In this document: piece by piece, positions 41,746 through 49,461 of the stretch | Layout: the number at the start of each line of letters is the position of its first letter | Numbering within the stretch: position 1 is the first letter of the stretch | Source of the DNA: Nitriliruptor sp040882055 | GTDB taxonomy: Bacteria; Actinomycetota; Nitriliruptoria; Nitriliruptorales; Nitriliruptoraceae | Direction: 5' to 3' | NCBI GenBank assembly: GCA_040882055.1 | Contig: JBBECA010000076.1 | Coordinates: 8,891-72,890, forward strand | DNA length: 64,000 nt | Notes under the pieces: model-generated | What the model was told of the DNA's origin: nothing | Database searches by the model: none | What the model saw: only the letters and a program-made list of their open reading frames with translations | Program-made: the position numbers and the translations under genes

Positions 41746-42720
41746 ATGTCCGAGACCCAGATGCCCTACCGCCGGCTCGGTCGCAGCGGTCTGAAGGTCA
41801 GCGTGCTGTCGCTCGGCTCGTGGGTGACCTTCAAGAACCAGGTCGACGTGCGCAAGGCGGTGGACTGCATGGCGGCCGCGTACGACGCCGGCGTCAACTT
41901 CTTCGACAACGCCGAGGCGTACGCCGGTGGGGAGTCCGAGCGGATCATGGGTGAGGCCATACGGGAGCTCGGTTGGGAGCGCCACTCCTACCTGGTCTCG
42001 TCCAAGTTCTTCTGGGGCCTGCACGACGGCCCGAACTCCCGCAACACGCTGAACCGCAAGTACCTGATCGAGTCGGTCGAGGCCTCGCTCGAACGGTTCG
42101 GACTCGAGCACCTCGACCTCGTCTACTGCCACCGTGCGGACCCCGAGACCCCGATCGAGGAGACGGTCCGAGCGATGAACGACGTCATCGAGCGGGGCTG
42201 GGCGCTGTACTGGGGCACCTCGGAGTGGACCGCCGACGAGATCCGCGCCGCCTGGGACGTCGCCGACCGGCACGGCTGGCACAAGCCCGTGGTCGAGCAG
42301 CCGCAGTACAACCTCTTCCACCGTCGCCGGGTCGAGAAGGAGTACGCCCGCCTCTACGATGACATCGGGCTCGGTACCACCATCTGGTCGCCGCTCGCGT
42401 CGGGCCTGCTGACGGGCAAGTACGTCGACGGCGTCCCGGCCGACTCACGAGGGGCGCTCGAGGGGTTCGGCTGGCTCGCGGACGCGCTCACCGACGAGCA
42501 GAAGAACGCCAAGGTGCGTGAGCTCGGCGAGGTGGCGGACGAGCTCGACGGGACGCTCGCGCAGCTGGCCATCGCCTGGTGCGCCGTGAACCCGAACGTG
42601 TCCTCGGTGATCACCGGCGCGTCGAAGGTCGAGCAGGTCCACGACAACATGGGGGCGATCGACCTGCTGCCGAAGCTCACACCCGACGTGCTCGAGCGGA
42701 TCGACGACATCGTCAGCTGA
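41746..42720 (+). CDS. Aldo/keto reductase, Kv-beta-like
   Basis: A 324-residue NADPH-dependent reductase closest to the potassium-channel beta-subunit-like group. Tetrad: Asp and Tyr in FFDNAEAYAGGESE, Lys in VSSKFFWG, His in VYCHRADP. Cofactor segments are QPQYNLFHRRRVEKEY, WSPLASGLLTGKY and SSVITGASKVEQV. Note Asn in FDN, normal for this subgroup. The ATG at 41746 has CGGAG five bases upstream. Not paralogous enough to the gene at 17317 to suggest a recent duplication. Confidence 0.92.
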   Translation: MSETQMPYRRLGRSGLKVSVLSLGSWVTFKNQVDVRKAVDCMAAAYDAGVNFFDNAEAYAGGESERIMGEAIRELGWERHSYLVSSKFFWGLHDGPNSRNTLNRKYLIESVEASLERFGLEHLDLVYCHRADPETPIEETVRAMNDVIERGWALYWGTSEWTADEIRAAWDVADRHGWHKPVVEQPQYNLFHRRRVEKEYARLYDDIGLGTTIWSPLASGLLTGKYVDGVPADSRGALEGFGWLADALTDEQKNAKVRELGEVADELDGTLAQLAIAWCAVNPNVSSVITGASKVEQVHDNMGAIDLLPKLTPDVLERIDDIVS

Positions 42721-42747
42721 GGCGGTCCGGTCGACGGCGCTGGAGGT

Positions 42748-44184
42748 TCACCACCCGCCGCTGACCGGCCGGCCCTCGGCGTAGCCCGACCGCGTCTGCA
42801 CCCCGAGCACCGCTCGTTCGTGGAAGCTCGCGAGGTCGCTCGCGCCCGCGTACGTGCAGGCGCTGCGCACCCCGGCGATGATGCGGTCCACGAGGTCCTC
42901 GACGCCCGGGGCCTCGGGTTCGAGCGGCATCCGTCCCGAGGAGATCCCCTCCTCGAACAGGGCCTTGCGCGCGCGATCGAACGCGCTCTCGCCCTCGGTG
43001 CGCTGCTTCACCGCCCGGGCGGAGGCCATCCCGAACGACACCTTGTACGCCCGCCCGTCGGCGTCGTGCTCGAGGTCGCCGGGGGACTCGTGCGTGCCCG
43101 CGAACCACGAACCGACCATCACGTTCGACGCGCCGGCCGCGAGGGCGAGCGCGACGTCCCGCGGGTGTCGGACACCCCCGTCGGCCCAGACGTGGGCCCC
43201 GAGCTCGCGGGCGGCGACGGCGCAGTCGATGACGGCCGACAGCTGTGGGCGGCCGACCCCGGTCATCATCCGAGTGGTGCACATGGCGCCAGGACCCACC
43301 CCCACCTTGCAGATGTCGGCGCCAGCTTCCACCAGATCACGGACGCCGCCCGGCGTGACCACGTTCCCGGCGACCAGCGGGACACCGAGCTCCTCGTCGC
43401 GGACCGCGCGGAGGGCGTCGAGCATGCGCTCCTGGTGCCCGTGGGCGGTGTCGAGGACGAGGACGTCCACGCCCGCGGCGACGAGCTTGCGGGCTGTGGC
43501 TGCCGCGTCACCGCTGACCCCGATGGCGGCGGCGATGCGCAGTCGGCCAGCCGCATCGAGGTTCGGGCGGTAGAGGGTCGAGCGCAGCGCACCGGTCCGC
43601 GTCAGGACGCCGACGAGCCGTCCGTCGGCGTCCACCGCGGGAGCGAGCCGGTGCCGCGCCTCGGCGAGCAGGTCGAAGGCGGCGCGCGCATCGACGTCCG
43701 CGGACAGCGTGGTCGGGTGCGACGACATGACGCTGGCCACCTGGGTGAAGCGGTCGACGTCCCCGAGGTCGGCCAGGGTCACGATGCCGACCGGCGCGTC
43801 GTCGTCGACCACGACCGCGGCGCCGTGCGACCGCTTCGGGATGAGGGCGAGGGCGTCGCCCACGGTCTCGTTCGGTGCGAGGACGATCGGTGTCTCGACC
43901 ACCGGGTGGCGGCTCTTGACCCACCCGACGACCTCGGCGACCACGTCGACCGGGATGTCCTGCGGGATGACCGCCAAGCCGCCGCGCCGTGCCAGCGTCT
44001 CGGCCATGCGACGCCCGGAGACCGCGGTCATGTTGGCGGCGACGAGAGGCACGGTCGTGCCGCTGCCGTCCGGGGTGTCGAGCGCCACGTCGAGCCGCGA
44101 GGTGACCCCGGACCGCGCGGGTACCAGGAAGACGTCCTCGTAGGTGAGGTCGTGGGTCGGCTGGTGGCCGTCGAGGAAGCGCAC
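42748..44184 (-). CDS. guaB1: GuaB1-type IMP dehydrogenase/GMP reductase family protein
   Basis: A 478-residue (beta/alpha)8 purine enzyme with two CBS repeats inserted (about 95-205). The catalytic Cys is in GVGPGAMCTTRMMTGVG (about 301), and the IMP/GMP phosphate site in WADGGVRHPRD. Mycobacterial GuaB1 with this signature has been shown to be a GMP reductase regulated through its CBS domains, so GMP to IMP salvage is more likely than IMP oxidation. A canonical guaB is not in the window. The GTG has no strong ribosome site; TACCGT (44220-44225, minus) lies 36 bp upstream. Confidence 0.88.
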   Translation of the reverse strand: MRFLDGHQPTHDLTYEDVFLVPARSGVTSRLDVALDTPDGSGTTVPLVAANMTAVSGRRMAETLARRGGLAVIPQDIPVDVVAEVVGWVKSRHPVVETPIVLAPNETVGDALALIPKRSHGAAVVVDDDAPVGIVTLADLGDVDRFTQVASVMSSHPTTLSADVDARAAFDLLAEARHRLAPAVDADGRLVGVLTRTGALRSTLYRPNLDAAGRLRIAAAIGVSGDAAATARKLVAAGVDVLVLDTAHGHQERMLDALRAVRDEELGVPLVAGNVVTPGGVRDLVEAGADICKVGVGPGAMCTTRMMTGVGRPQLSAVIDCAVAARELGAHVWADGGVRHPRDVALALAAGASNVMVGSWFAGTHESPGDLEHDADGRAYKVSFGMASARAVKQRTEGESAFDRARKALFEEGISSGRMPLEPEAPGVEDLVDRIIAGVRSACTYAGASDLASFHERAVLGVQTRSGYAEGRPVSGGW

Positions 44185-44258
44185 GGGCGGCTCGTCCGAT
44201 CGGGAGCGGGAACCGGGCGACGGTAGCGGGCGCGGGACCCTCGCTCAGGCTGGCTGAA

Positions 44259-45431
44259 TCACCCGTCGGCCGGGCCGATCCGGACGATGCGGTCGTCACC
44301 GTCCCGGGGGGAGCCGCGGCCGTCGCGGTTGTTGGTCAGGACCCACAGCGAGCCGTCCGGTGCCTGCGTCACGTCCCGGAGCCGGCCGAGGGTGTCGACC
44401 AGCAGGTGCTCGGGGTCGCCGACCACCTCGCCACCCTCGAGCGGGACCCGGTACAGGCGTCGACCCCGGAGCGCGGCCACGAGCAGGTCACCCTCCCACT
44501 GCGGGATGGCCCCGTCGGTCAGGACCACCCCACCGGACCACGAGGCCTCCGGCGGCTGGCGGACGAGGATGGGGTCGACGAGACCATCGACGTCTGCGTC
44601 GCCGGTCACCTCGGGCCAGCCGTAGTTCGCGCCGGCCTCGATGCGGTTGATCTCGTCGTCGCGGTCCGGTCCGAACTCCGGGGCGAACAGCCGGTCGGCG
44701 GCGTCGAAGGCCAGGCCCTGGACGTTGCGGTGACCGAGCGACCAGACCGGGGAGCCGGCGATCGGGTTGTCGTCCGGCACCCCGCCATCGGGATCGATCC
44801 GGAGGATCTTGCCGGCCAGCGAGCTCGGGTCCTGTGAGGCGGGCTGGTCCTGGGCGTCCCCGGTCGTGATGTAGAGCGCGCCGTCCGGACCGAACGCGAG
44901 CCGGCCCCCGTTGTGGGTCGCCTGGGACGGGATGCCGTCCAGGATGACCTCGGGCTCGGCGTCCTCGTCGGGCTCGAAGCGCACGACGCGGTTGTCCGAG
45001 CTGGTGGTCAGGTAGGCGTACAACCTGTCGTCGTCCGGGTGTGCGACGAGCCCGAGCAGGCCGCCCTCGCCGGCGGGGTCGACGTCGAAGGTCCGCACGG
45101 TGGTGAACGATCCGTCGTGACCGATCTCGAGCACGCGGCCCCGGTCCCGTTCGGTGACGAACGCCCGGTCGCCGAGCCAGGCCACGTCCCAGGGCGCCTC
45201 GAGGCCGGTCGCGATGTCGGTCCGTTCGAGTTCGACCGCCTCGACGTCCTCGTCGTCCTCCTCGTGCTGGTCACCCTCGGCGTCCGGTGTCGTCGGTGGC
45301 GCGTCGGGGGTCGGCGGTTCGTCGGCCGGGTCCTCGGTGGCGTCCGGCGCGTCGGGCGGTGAGGCGTCGGCGCCACACGCCGCGAGCACGATCACGGTCA
45401 CGGCCAGCAGCGGCGACATCCGACGGCGCAC
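44259..45431 (-). CDS. PQQ-dependent sugar dehydrogenase-like lipoprotein
   Basis: A 390-residue exported protein of the glucose/sorbosone dehydrogenase family (six-bladed beta propeller). The signal peptide ends in a lipobox LAAC (VTVIVLAACGAD), so it is predicted to be lipid-anchored. A very acidic Asp/Glu/Pro linker (about 25-70) follows. Propeller landmarks are GLEAPWDVAWLGD, GEGGLLGLVAHP, THNGGRLAFGPDGALY and SLGHRNVQGLAFD. The family His residues are present, but PQQ binding is only inferred. The GTG at 45431 has GGAG six bases upstream; ATG 45419 is the alternative. Confidence 0.88.
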   Translation of the reverse strand: MRRRMSPLLAVTVIVLAACGADASPPDAPDATEDPADEPPTPDAPPTTPDAEGDQHEEDDEDVEAVELERTDIATGLEAPWDVAWLGDRAFVTERDRGRVLEIGHDGSFTTVRTFDVDPAGEGGLLGLVAHPDDDRLYAYLTTSSDNRVVRFEPDEDAEPEVILDGIPSQATHNGGRLAFGPDGALYITTGDAQDQPASQDPSSLAGKILRIDPDGGVPDDNPIAGSPVWSLGHRNVQGLAFDAADRLFAPEFGPDRDDEINRIEAGANYGWPEVTGDADVDGLVDPILVRQPPEASWSGGVVLTDGAIPQWEGDLLVAALRGRRLYRVPLEGGEVVGDPEHLLVDTLGRLRDVTQAPDGSLWVLTNNRDGRGSPRDGDDRIVRIGPADG

Positions 45432-45445
45432 GGGGGGCTCCGGTC

Positions 45446-46789
45446 TCAGGTGAGCAGCGCCTCGGCGACGTGGATCCAGAGCTCGGCGGACAGCCCGAGC
45501 GACTCGGTGTCGATGCGTTCGTCGTGGCCGTGGAAGCGCGCCTGGAACTCGGCCAGCGAGGCCCGCTCGCTGAACATGCCGGCCCCGTACGCGGTGGCAC
45601 CCTTGGCGCGGAAGAAGGCGGCGTCGGTGCCGCCGGTGAGCATGAACGGCAGGACCTCGGAACCCGGGTGGACCGCTTCGGCACGGCGGGTCAGCACGTC
45701 CCAGAGGGGGTTGTCGGTCGGCGACGACGAGGCGGGACGGGGCGGGACGGCGGGCGCGACGTCGACCCGGCCGGCGAGATCGCCGAGCGCCTCGGTCAGC
45801 ATCGTGTCGACGTCCGCATCGCTCTGCCCCGGCAGGGTGCGGATGTCGACGTCGAGTTCGATCCGGTCGGGGATGGTGTTGGTCTTCGTACCGCCGTGGA
45901 CGACGTTGGGTGAGAAGGTGGTGTGCGTGGTCGCGTGGCAGTACTTGGCGATGCGGGGCTCCATCTGCGCCAGCGCCTCGCCGACGCGGTCGGGATCGAG
46001 CAGCGCGGCGCGGGCCTCTCCCTCGGCGCCGAGCGCGTCGACGTACGCACGCCAGTGCTCGCCGAGCTGCGGCGTGGGGGTGTAGGTCGCCAGCCGGCGG
46101 ACGACCTCGGCGGTGGTGATCAGCGCGTTGTCGGCAGCGAAGGGCATCGAACCGTGGCCTGGCGTGCCGTGGATGGTCAGGCGGCGCCAGCCGATGCCCT
46201 TCTCGCCGGTCATCATCACGATGCGCCGGCCCGCTGGCGTGTCGGTGGGGATCCCGCCCGATTCGGTCAGCACGTAGTCGGCTTCGACCTGGTCCCAGGC
46301 GTTGTCGACCAACCACCCGGCACCCCAGGTGCCGCCAGCCTCCTCGTCGGCGACGCCGAGGAACTTCAGCGTGCCGCGCGGGGTGAACCCCGAGGTGGCC
46401 AGGTGCCGGAAGGCGACCGCCATCGAGGAGGTCAGGTTCAGCATGTCCACCGCGCCGCGGCCCCAGACCTCGCCGTCGATGAGCTCGCCACCGAAGGGAT
46501 CCTCGCGCCAGTCGTCGGGGCTGACCGGGACCACGTCGGTGTGACCGAGCAGCAGCAGGGTCGGTGCGGTCGGGTCCGAACCTTCGATCGCGCTCAGCAC
46601 CGAGCGCCGCCCCGGGAGAGGTTCGTGCCGGTCGAGGTCGAGGCCGCTGCCCTCGAGGTAGCTGGTGAGCAGGTCGGCGTTGCGGATCTCCTCACCGGAC
46701 CCGGGCGAGCCGTCGTTGACGCAGGCGTTGCGGATCATGCTCTGCAGCAGCTCGGTGGTCGCGCCGGTGAGGGCCGGATCAGCGGGCAC
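45446..46789 (-). CDS. M20 family metallopeptidase
   Basis: A 447-residue zinc-dependent peptidase/deacylase of the M20 (ArgE/DapE/CPG2) family. First metal region LLLGHTDVVPV with His and Asp, bridging Asp in GRGAVDML, the catalytic Glu in DEEAGG, and the dimerisation lid after GTPGHGS. The C-terminal metal His is in FHGHDERI. Subfamily features resemble carboxypeptidase PM20D1-like enzymes. The GTG has GGGAG upstream and TAGGGT (46823-46828, minus) lies 34 bp before it. The downstream lipoprotein gene is 14 bp away and probably shares the transcript. Confidence 0.9.
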   Translation of the reverse strand: MPADPALTGATTELLQSMIRNACVNDGSPGSGEEIRNADLLTSYLEGSGLDLDRHEPLPGRRSVLSAIEGSDPTAPTLLLLGHTDVVPVSPDDWREDPFGGELIDGEVWGRGAVDMLNLTSSMAVAFRHLATSGFTPRGTLKFLGVADEEAGGTWGAGWLVDNAWDQVEADYVLTESGGIPTDTPAGRRIVMMTGEKGIGWRRLTIHGTPGHGSMPFAADNALITTAEVVRRLATYTPTPQLGEHWRAYVDALGAEGEARAALLDPDRVGEALAQMEPRIAKYCHATTHTTFSPNVVHGGTKTNTIPDRIELDVDIRTLPGQSDADVDTMLTEALGDLAGRVDVAPAVPPRPASSSPTDNPLWDVLTRRAEAVHPGSEVLPFMLTGGTDAAFFRAKGATAYGAGMFSERASLAEFQARFHGHDERIDTESLGLSAELWIHVAEALLT

Positions 46790-46822
46790 GGGCGGGCTCC
46801 CTGGTCGTGTGCGGTACCGACG

Positions 46823-46828
46823 ACCCTA
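46823..46828 (-). promoter_or_regulatory. -10-like element TAGGGT
   Basis: Minus strand, 34 bp upstream of the M20 peptidase start. Confidence 0.35.
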
Positions 46829-46871
46829 GGCCCGGGTGCGTCGTCCGTCCGGCTCGGCCCTGGGCGTGCGG

Positions 46872-47231
46872 TCAGTCACGCACACCGGTGACGGTCTCGA
46901 GGCCCCAGGTGACCAACGCGACGACCAGCGCACCGAGGAAGGTCGAGCCGAAGCCGTCGGAGGTCAGACCGAGCTCGAACGCCCTCGAGACCGCGACCAC
47001 GATCCAGAGGGCGATCGCGTTGACCACGAGCAGGAACAGCCCGAGCGTCAGGATCACCAGCGGGAGCGACAGGACGGTGATGATGGGCTTGACGATGGCG
47101 TTGATGACGCCGAGCACGAGCGCCACGATCAGCAGGGTGACGACCGAGCCCTCGAAGTCGAGCCCGGGCACCACCTGCACCGCAGCCCACAGCGCGGCGG
47201 CGGCGATGACGATCTTCAGCAACAGACCCAC
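46872..47231 (-). CDS. Phage holin family 4-type membrane protein
   Basis: A 119-residue protein with four hydrophobic helices, of the 'phage holin family' (PF04020, DUF360-like). The conserved loop NAIVKPIITVLSLPLVILTLG lies between helices 2 and 3. Despite the name it is a chromosomal family found in most bacteria and there is no phage context here. Function unknown. The GTG has GGGAG upstream, and TAGCGT (47259-47264, minus) lies 28 bp before it. Confidence 0.85.
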   Translation of the reverse strand: MGLLLKIVIAAAALWAAVQVVPGLDFEGSVVTLLIVALVLGVINAIVKPIITVLSLPLVILTLGLFLLVVNAIALWIVVAVSRAFELGLTSDGFGSTFLGALVVALVTWGLETVTGVRD

Positions 47232-47261
47232 GGAGCTCCCTCGTCTCGGTCGTCGCGGACG

Positions 47262-49286
47262 CTAGTGGGAGCTGTCGCTGACGTCGAAGGACCGTCCGAG
47301 CCCCGTCGGCACGGCGTGGCCCGGTCCCGGGGTGACGTCGGTCGGCGCGTCGGGTGTCGTCGCCTGCGGGGGGACCGACAACCGGCCGGTGAGGAGGTCG
47401 GCGATCTCGGCAGCGGCCGCTGGGCGGGCGAACAGGTAGCCCTGACCGTGGGTGCACTCGAGCTCGCGGAACTGGGTCAGCTCCGCATCGTGCTCGATGC
47501 CCTCGGCGACCGTGAGCAGGTCGAGCGAACGACCGAGGTCGACGATGGCGCGCGCGAGCGCGGGCGACTGTCGGCCCGACACCACCGAGGTGACGAACGA
47601 GCGATCGATCTTCAGCACGTCCACCGGGAAGCGGTGCAGGTAGGCGAGGGAGGAGTACCCGGTCCCGAAATCGTCGATCGCCAACCGCACCCCGAGCGCC
47701 TTCAGTTCGTGCAGCACCGCGAGCGTGCGTTCGGCGTCGTGGACGAAGGCGGACTCGGTCAGCTCGAGGGTCAGCGCGCCCGGGGGCAGGCCCGAGCTCG
47801 CCAGCGCCGAGCCGACGTCGCCGAGCAGGTCACCGGTGGAGAACTGCCGCATCGAGACGTTGACCGAGACCGTGAGGTGCTCGGATCCGGGCAGCGTGCT
47901 CCGCCACCGCTGGACCTGTGCGCAGGCTTCGTGGAGCACGATGCGGCCGATCCCGACGACGAGGCCGGTCTCCTCCGCCAGGGGGATGAACTCCCCGGGG
48001 TTGATGAGGCCGCGATCGGGGTGTTCCCAGCGCACGAGCGCCTCGACGGCGACGACCCGGCGGTCGTCGAGCGCGACGATGGGCTGGTAGTGGCAACGCA
48101 GCTGCCCCTCGTCGATCGCGCGCTGCAGGTCGGCCTGGAGGTGCAGCCGTTCGACGACCGCGGCGTGCATGCGGGGCTCGAACACCTCGTAGCGGTCCCG
48201 GCCGTCCCGTTTGGCGAGGTACATCGCGATGTCCGCGTTGCGCAGCACGTCCGCAGGGTCGTCGCCGGTGCCGTCGTAGGCGACACCGATGCTGGCCGTC
48301 ACGTGCACCTCGTTGTCGTCGACGAGGATGGGTCGACGGAGGTCGGCGAGGATCCGCTCGGCGATCCCCGCGGCGTCGGCGACGCCGTGGTGCTCCTCGA
48401 CGACGATGGCGAACTCGTCGCTCCCGAGCCGAGCGAGGGTGTCGGCGCGCCGCGTCGCCGCTTCGAGCCGCTGCGCCACGGCGACCAGCACCGTGTCGCC
48501 GGCGACGTGACCGAGGCGATCGTTGATGGGCTTGAAGCCGTCGAGGTCGACGTAGATGACCGCGTAGCGACCGCCCGTACGCCCGAGACGGGCGCCGGTG
48601 TGCTCGAGGCGGTCGAGCAGCAGCGCTCGGTTGGCCAGCCCGGTGAGGCTGTCGTGGAAGGCGCGGTGTTCGAGCTGCTCCTCGAGCAGGCGACGCTCGG
48701 TCACGTCCCGCGAGCTGACGACGAAACCGCCGACCGCTGGGTCGTGGTTGAGGTTCCGGCACGAGGACTCGACCGGGATGTAGGTGCCGTCCGCGGCTTC
48801 GAGCCGGCACGCGATCAGACCGGACGCGCCGGGAGCGGCGAGCAGCTCGCGCACGGACTCGACCACCTGGCCACGGTCCTCGGGGTGGATCACCTCGAGG
48901 TAGGTCCGGCCGACGAGCTCGTCCGGCCCGTAGCCCATCACCCGTCGGGTGGAGGGGGACTGGTAGGTGATGCGCCCCTCGCCGATGATCAGCGTGACGT
49001 CGCTGGCCCCGGCGAGCATGGCGTGGATCCGCGCCTGTTCCCGGAGGTGGGCCACCTGAGCATCGGCCTCGCGTCCCCAACGTCGGTAGGCCGAGGTCGA
49101 CACCACGGCGGCGACCACGAACGCTGCCGGCGCGAGCCAGATCGCTCCGGGAGAGGGTGGACCGCCGACGCGGACGGCCACGAGGACCATCACGGGGACG
49201 GCCACGACGAGCGCCACGACCCCGAGGATCTCGAGCACGTGCGGTCGCGGACGTGCCACCGGCCCGTCCCGACCCGCGCTCGACAC
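47262..49286 (-). CDS. Membrane PAS-GGDEF(GSDEF)-EAL protein
   Basis: A 674-residue c-di-GMP enzyme with two N-terminal helices (about 17-40 and 48-68), a PAS domain (about 85-205), GGDEF (215-375) and EAL (390-640). The GGDEF signature reads GSDEF (about 287), with an RxxD inhibitory site (RRAD) five residues before it. EAL keeps EALVRW (about 416), DDFGTGYSSL and AEGIE. The changed second Gly may weaken cyclase activity, so net phosphodiesterase is likely. The GTG at 49286 is chosen from AAGGAG nine bases upstream and the hydrophobic N-terminus. Paralogous in plan to the gene at 133. Confidence 0.9.
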   Translation of the reverse strand: MSSAGRDGPVARPRPHVLEILGVVALVVAVPVMVLVAVRVGGPPSPGAIWLAPAAFVVAAVVSTSAYRRWGREADAQVAHLREQARIHAMLAGASDVTLIIGEGRITYQSPSTRRVMGYGPDELVGRTYLEVIHPEDRGQVVESVRELLAAPGASGLIACRLEAADGTYIPVESSCRNLNHDPAVGGFVVSSRDVTERRLLEEQLEHRAFHDSLTGLANRALLLDRLEHTGARLGRTGGRYAVIYVDLDGFKPINDRLGHVAGDTVLVAVAQRLEAATRRADTLARLGSDEFAIVVEEHHGVADAAGIAERILADLRRPILVDDNEVHVTASIGVAYDGTGDDPADVLRNADIAMYLAKRDGRDRYEVFEPRMHAAVVERLHLQADLQRAIDEGQLRCHYQPIVALDDRRVVAVEALVRWEHPDRGLINPGEFIPLAEETGLVVGIGRIVLHEACAQVQRWRSTLPGSEHLTVSVNVSMRQFSTGDLLGDVGSALASSGLPPGALTLELTESAFVHDAERTLAVLHELKALGVRLAIDDFGTGYSSLAYLHRFPVDVLKIDRSFVTSVVSGRQSPALARAIVDLGRSLDLLTVAEGIEHDAELTQFRELECTHGQGYLFARPAAAAEIADLLTGRLSVPPQATTPDAPTDVTPGPGHAVPTGLGRSFDVSDSSH

Positions 49287-49461
49287 CGCTGTCTGCTCCT
49301 TGATCGCACCGGTCCGACCGGGTCGGACGGACCCGGTGAACGCTCCGCCCGTTCCTCGGCAGGCGCCCGAGACGGCTTGAGTGCACGAGCATGGCCATCC
49401 GCGGCACCATCGTTCCACATCAGACCCACCGTCGCTACACCAGCCACACCAGGAGACCCCC

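Noticed and set aside
42748..44184. Canonical IMP dehydrogenase GuaB
   Set aside because: The catalytic-loop sequence matches the mycobacterial GuaB1 type, now known as a GMP reductase, better than GuaB2.
46872..47231. Holin-like gene as a sign of prophage
   Set aside because: The family is chromosomal in most bacteria and no phage structural, lysis or integrase genes are near.
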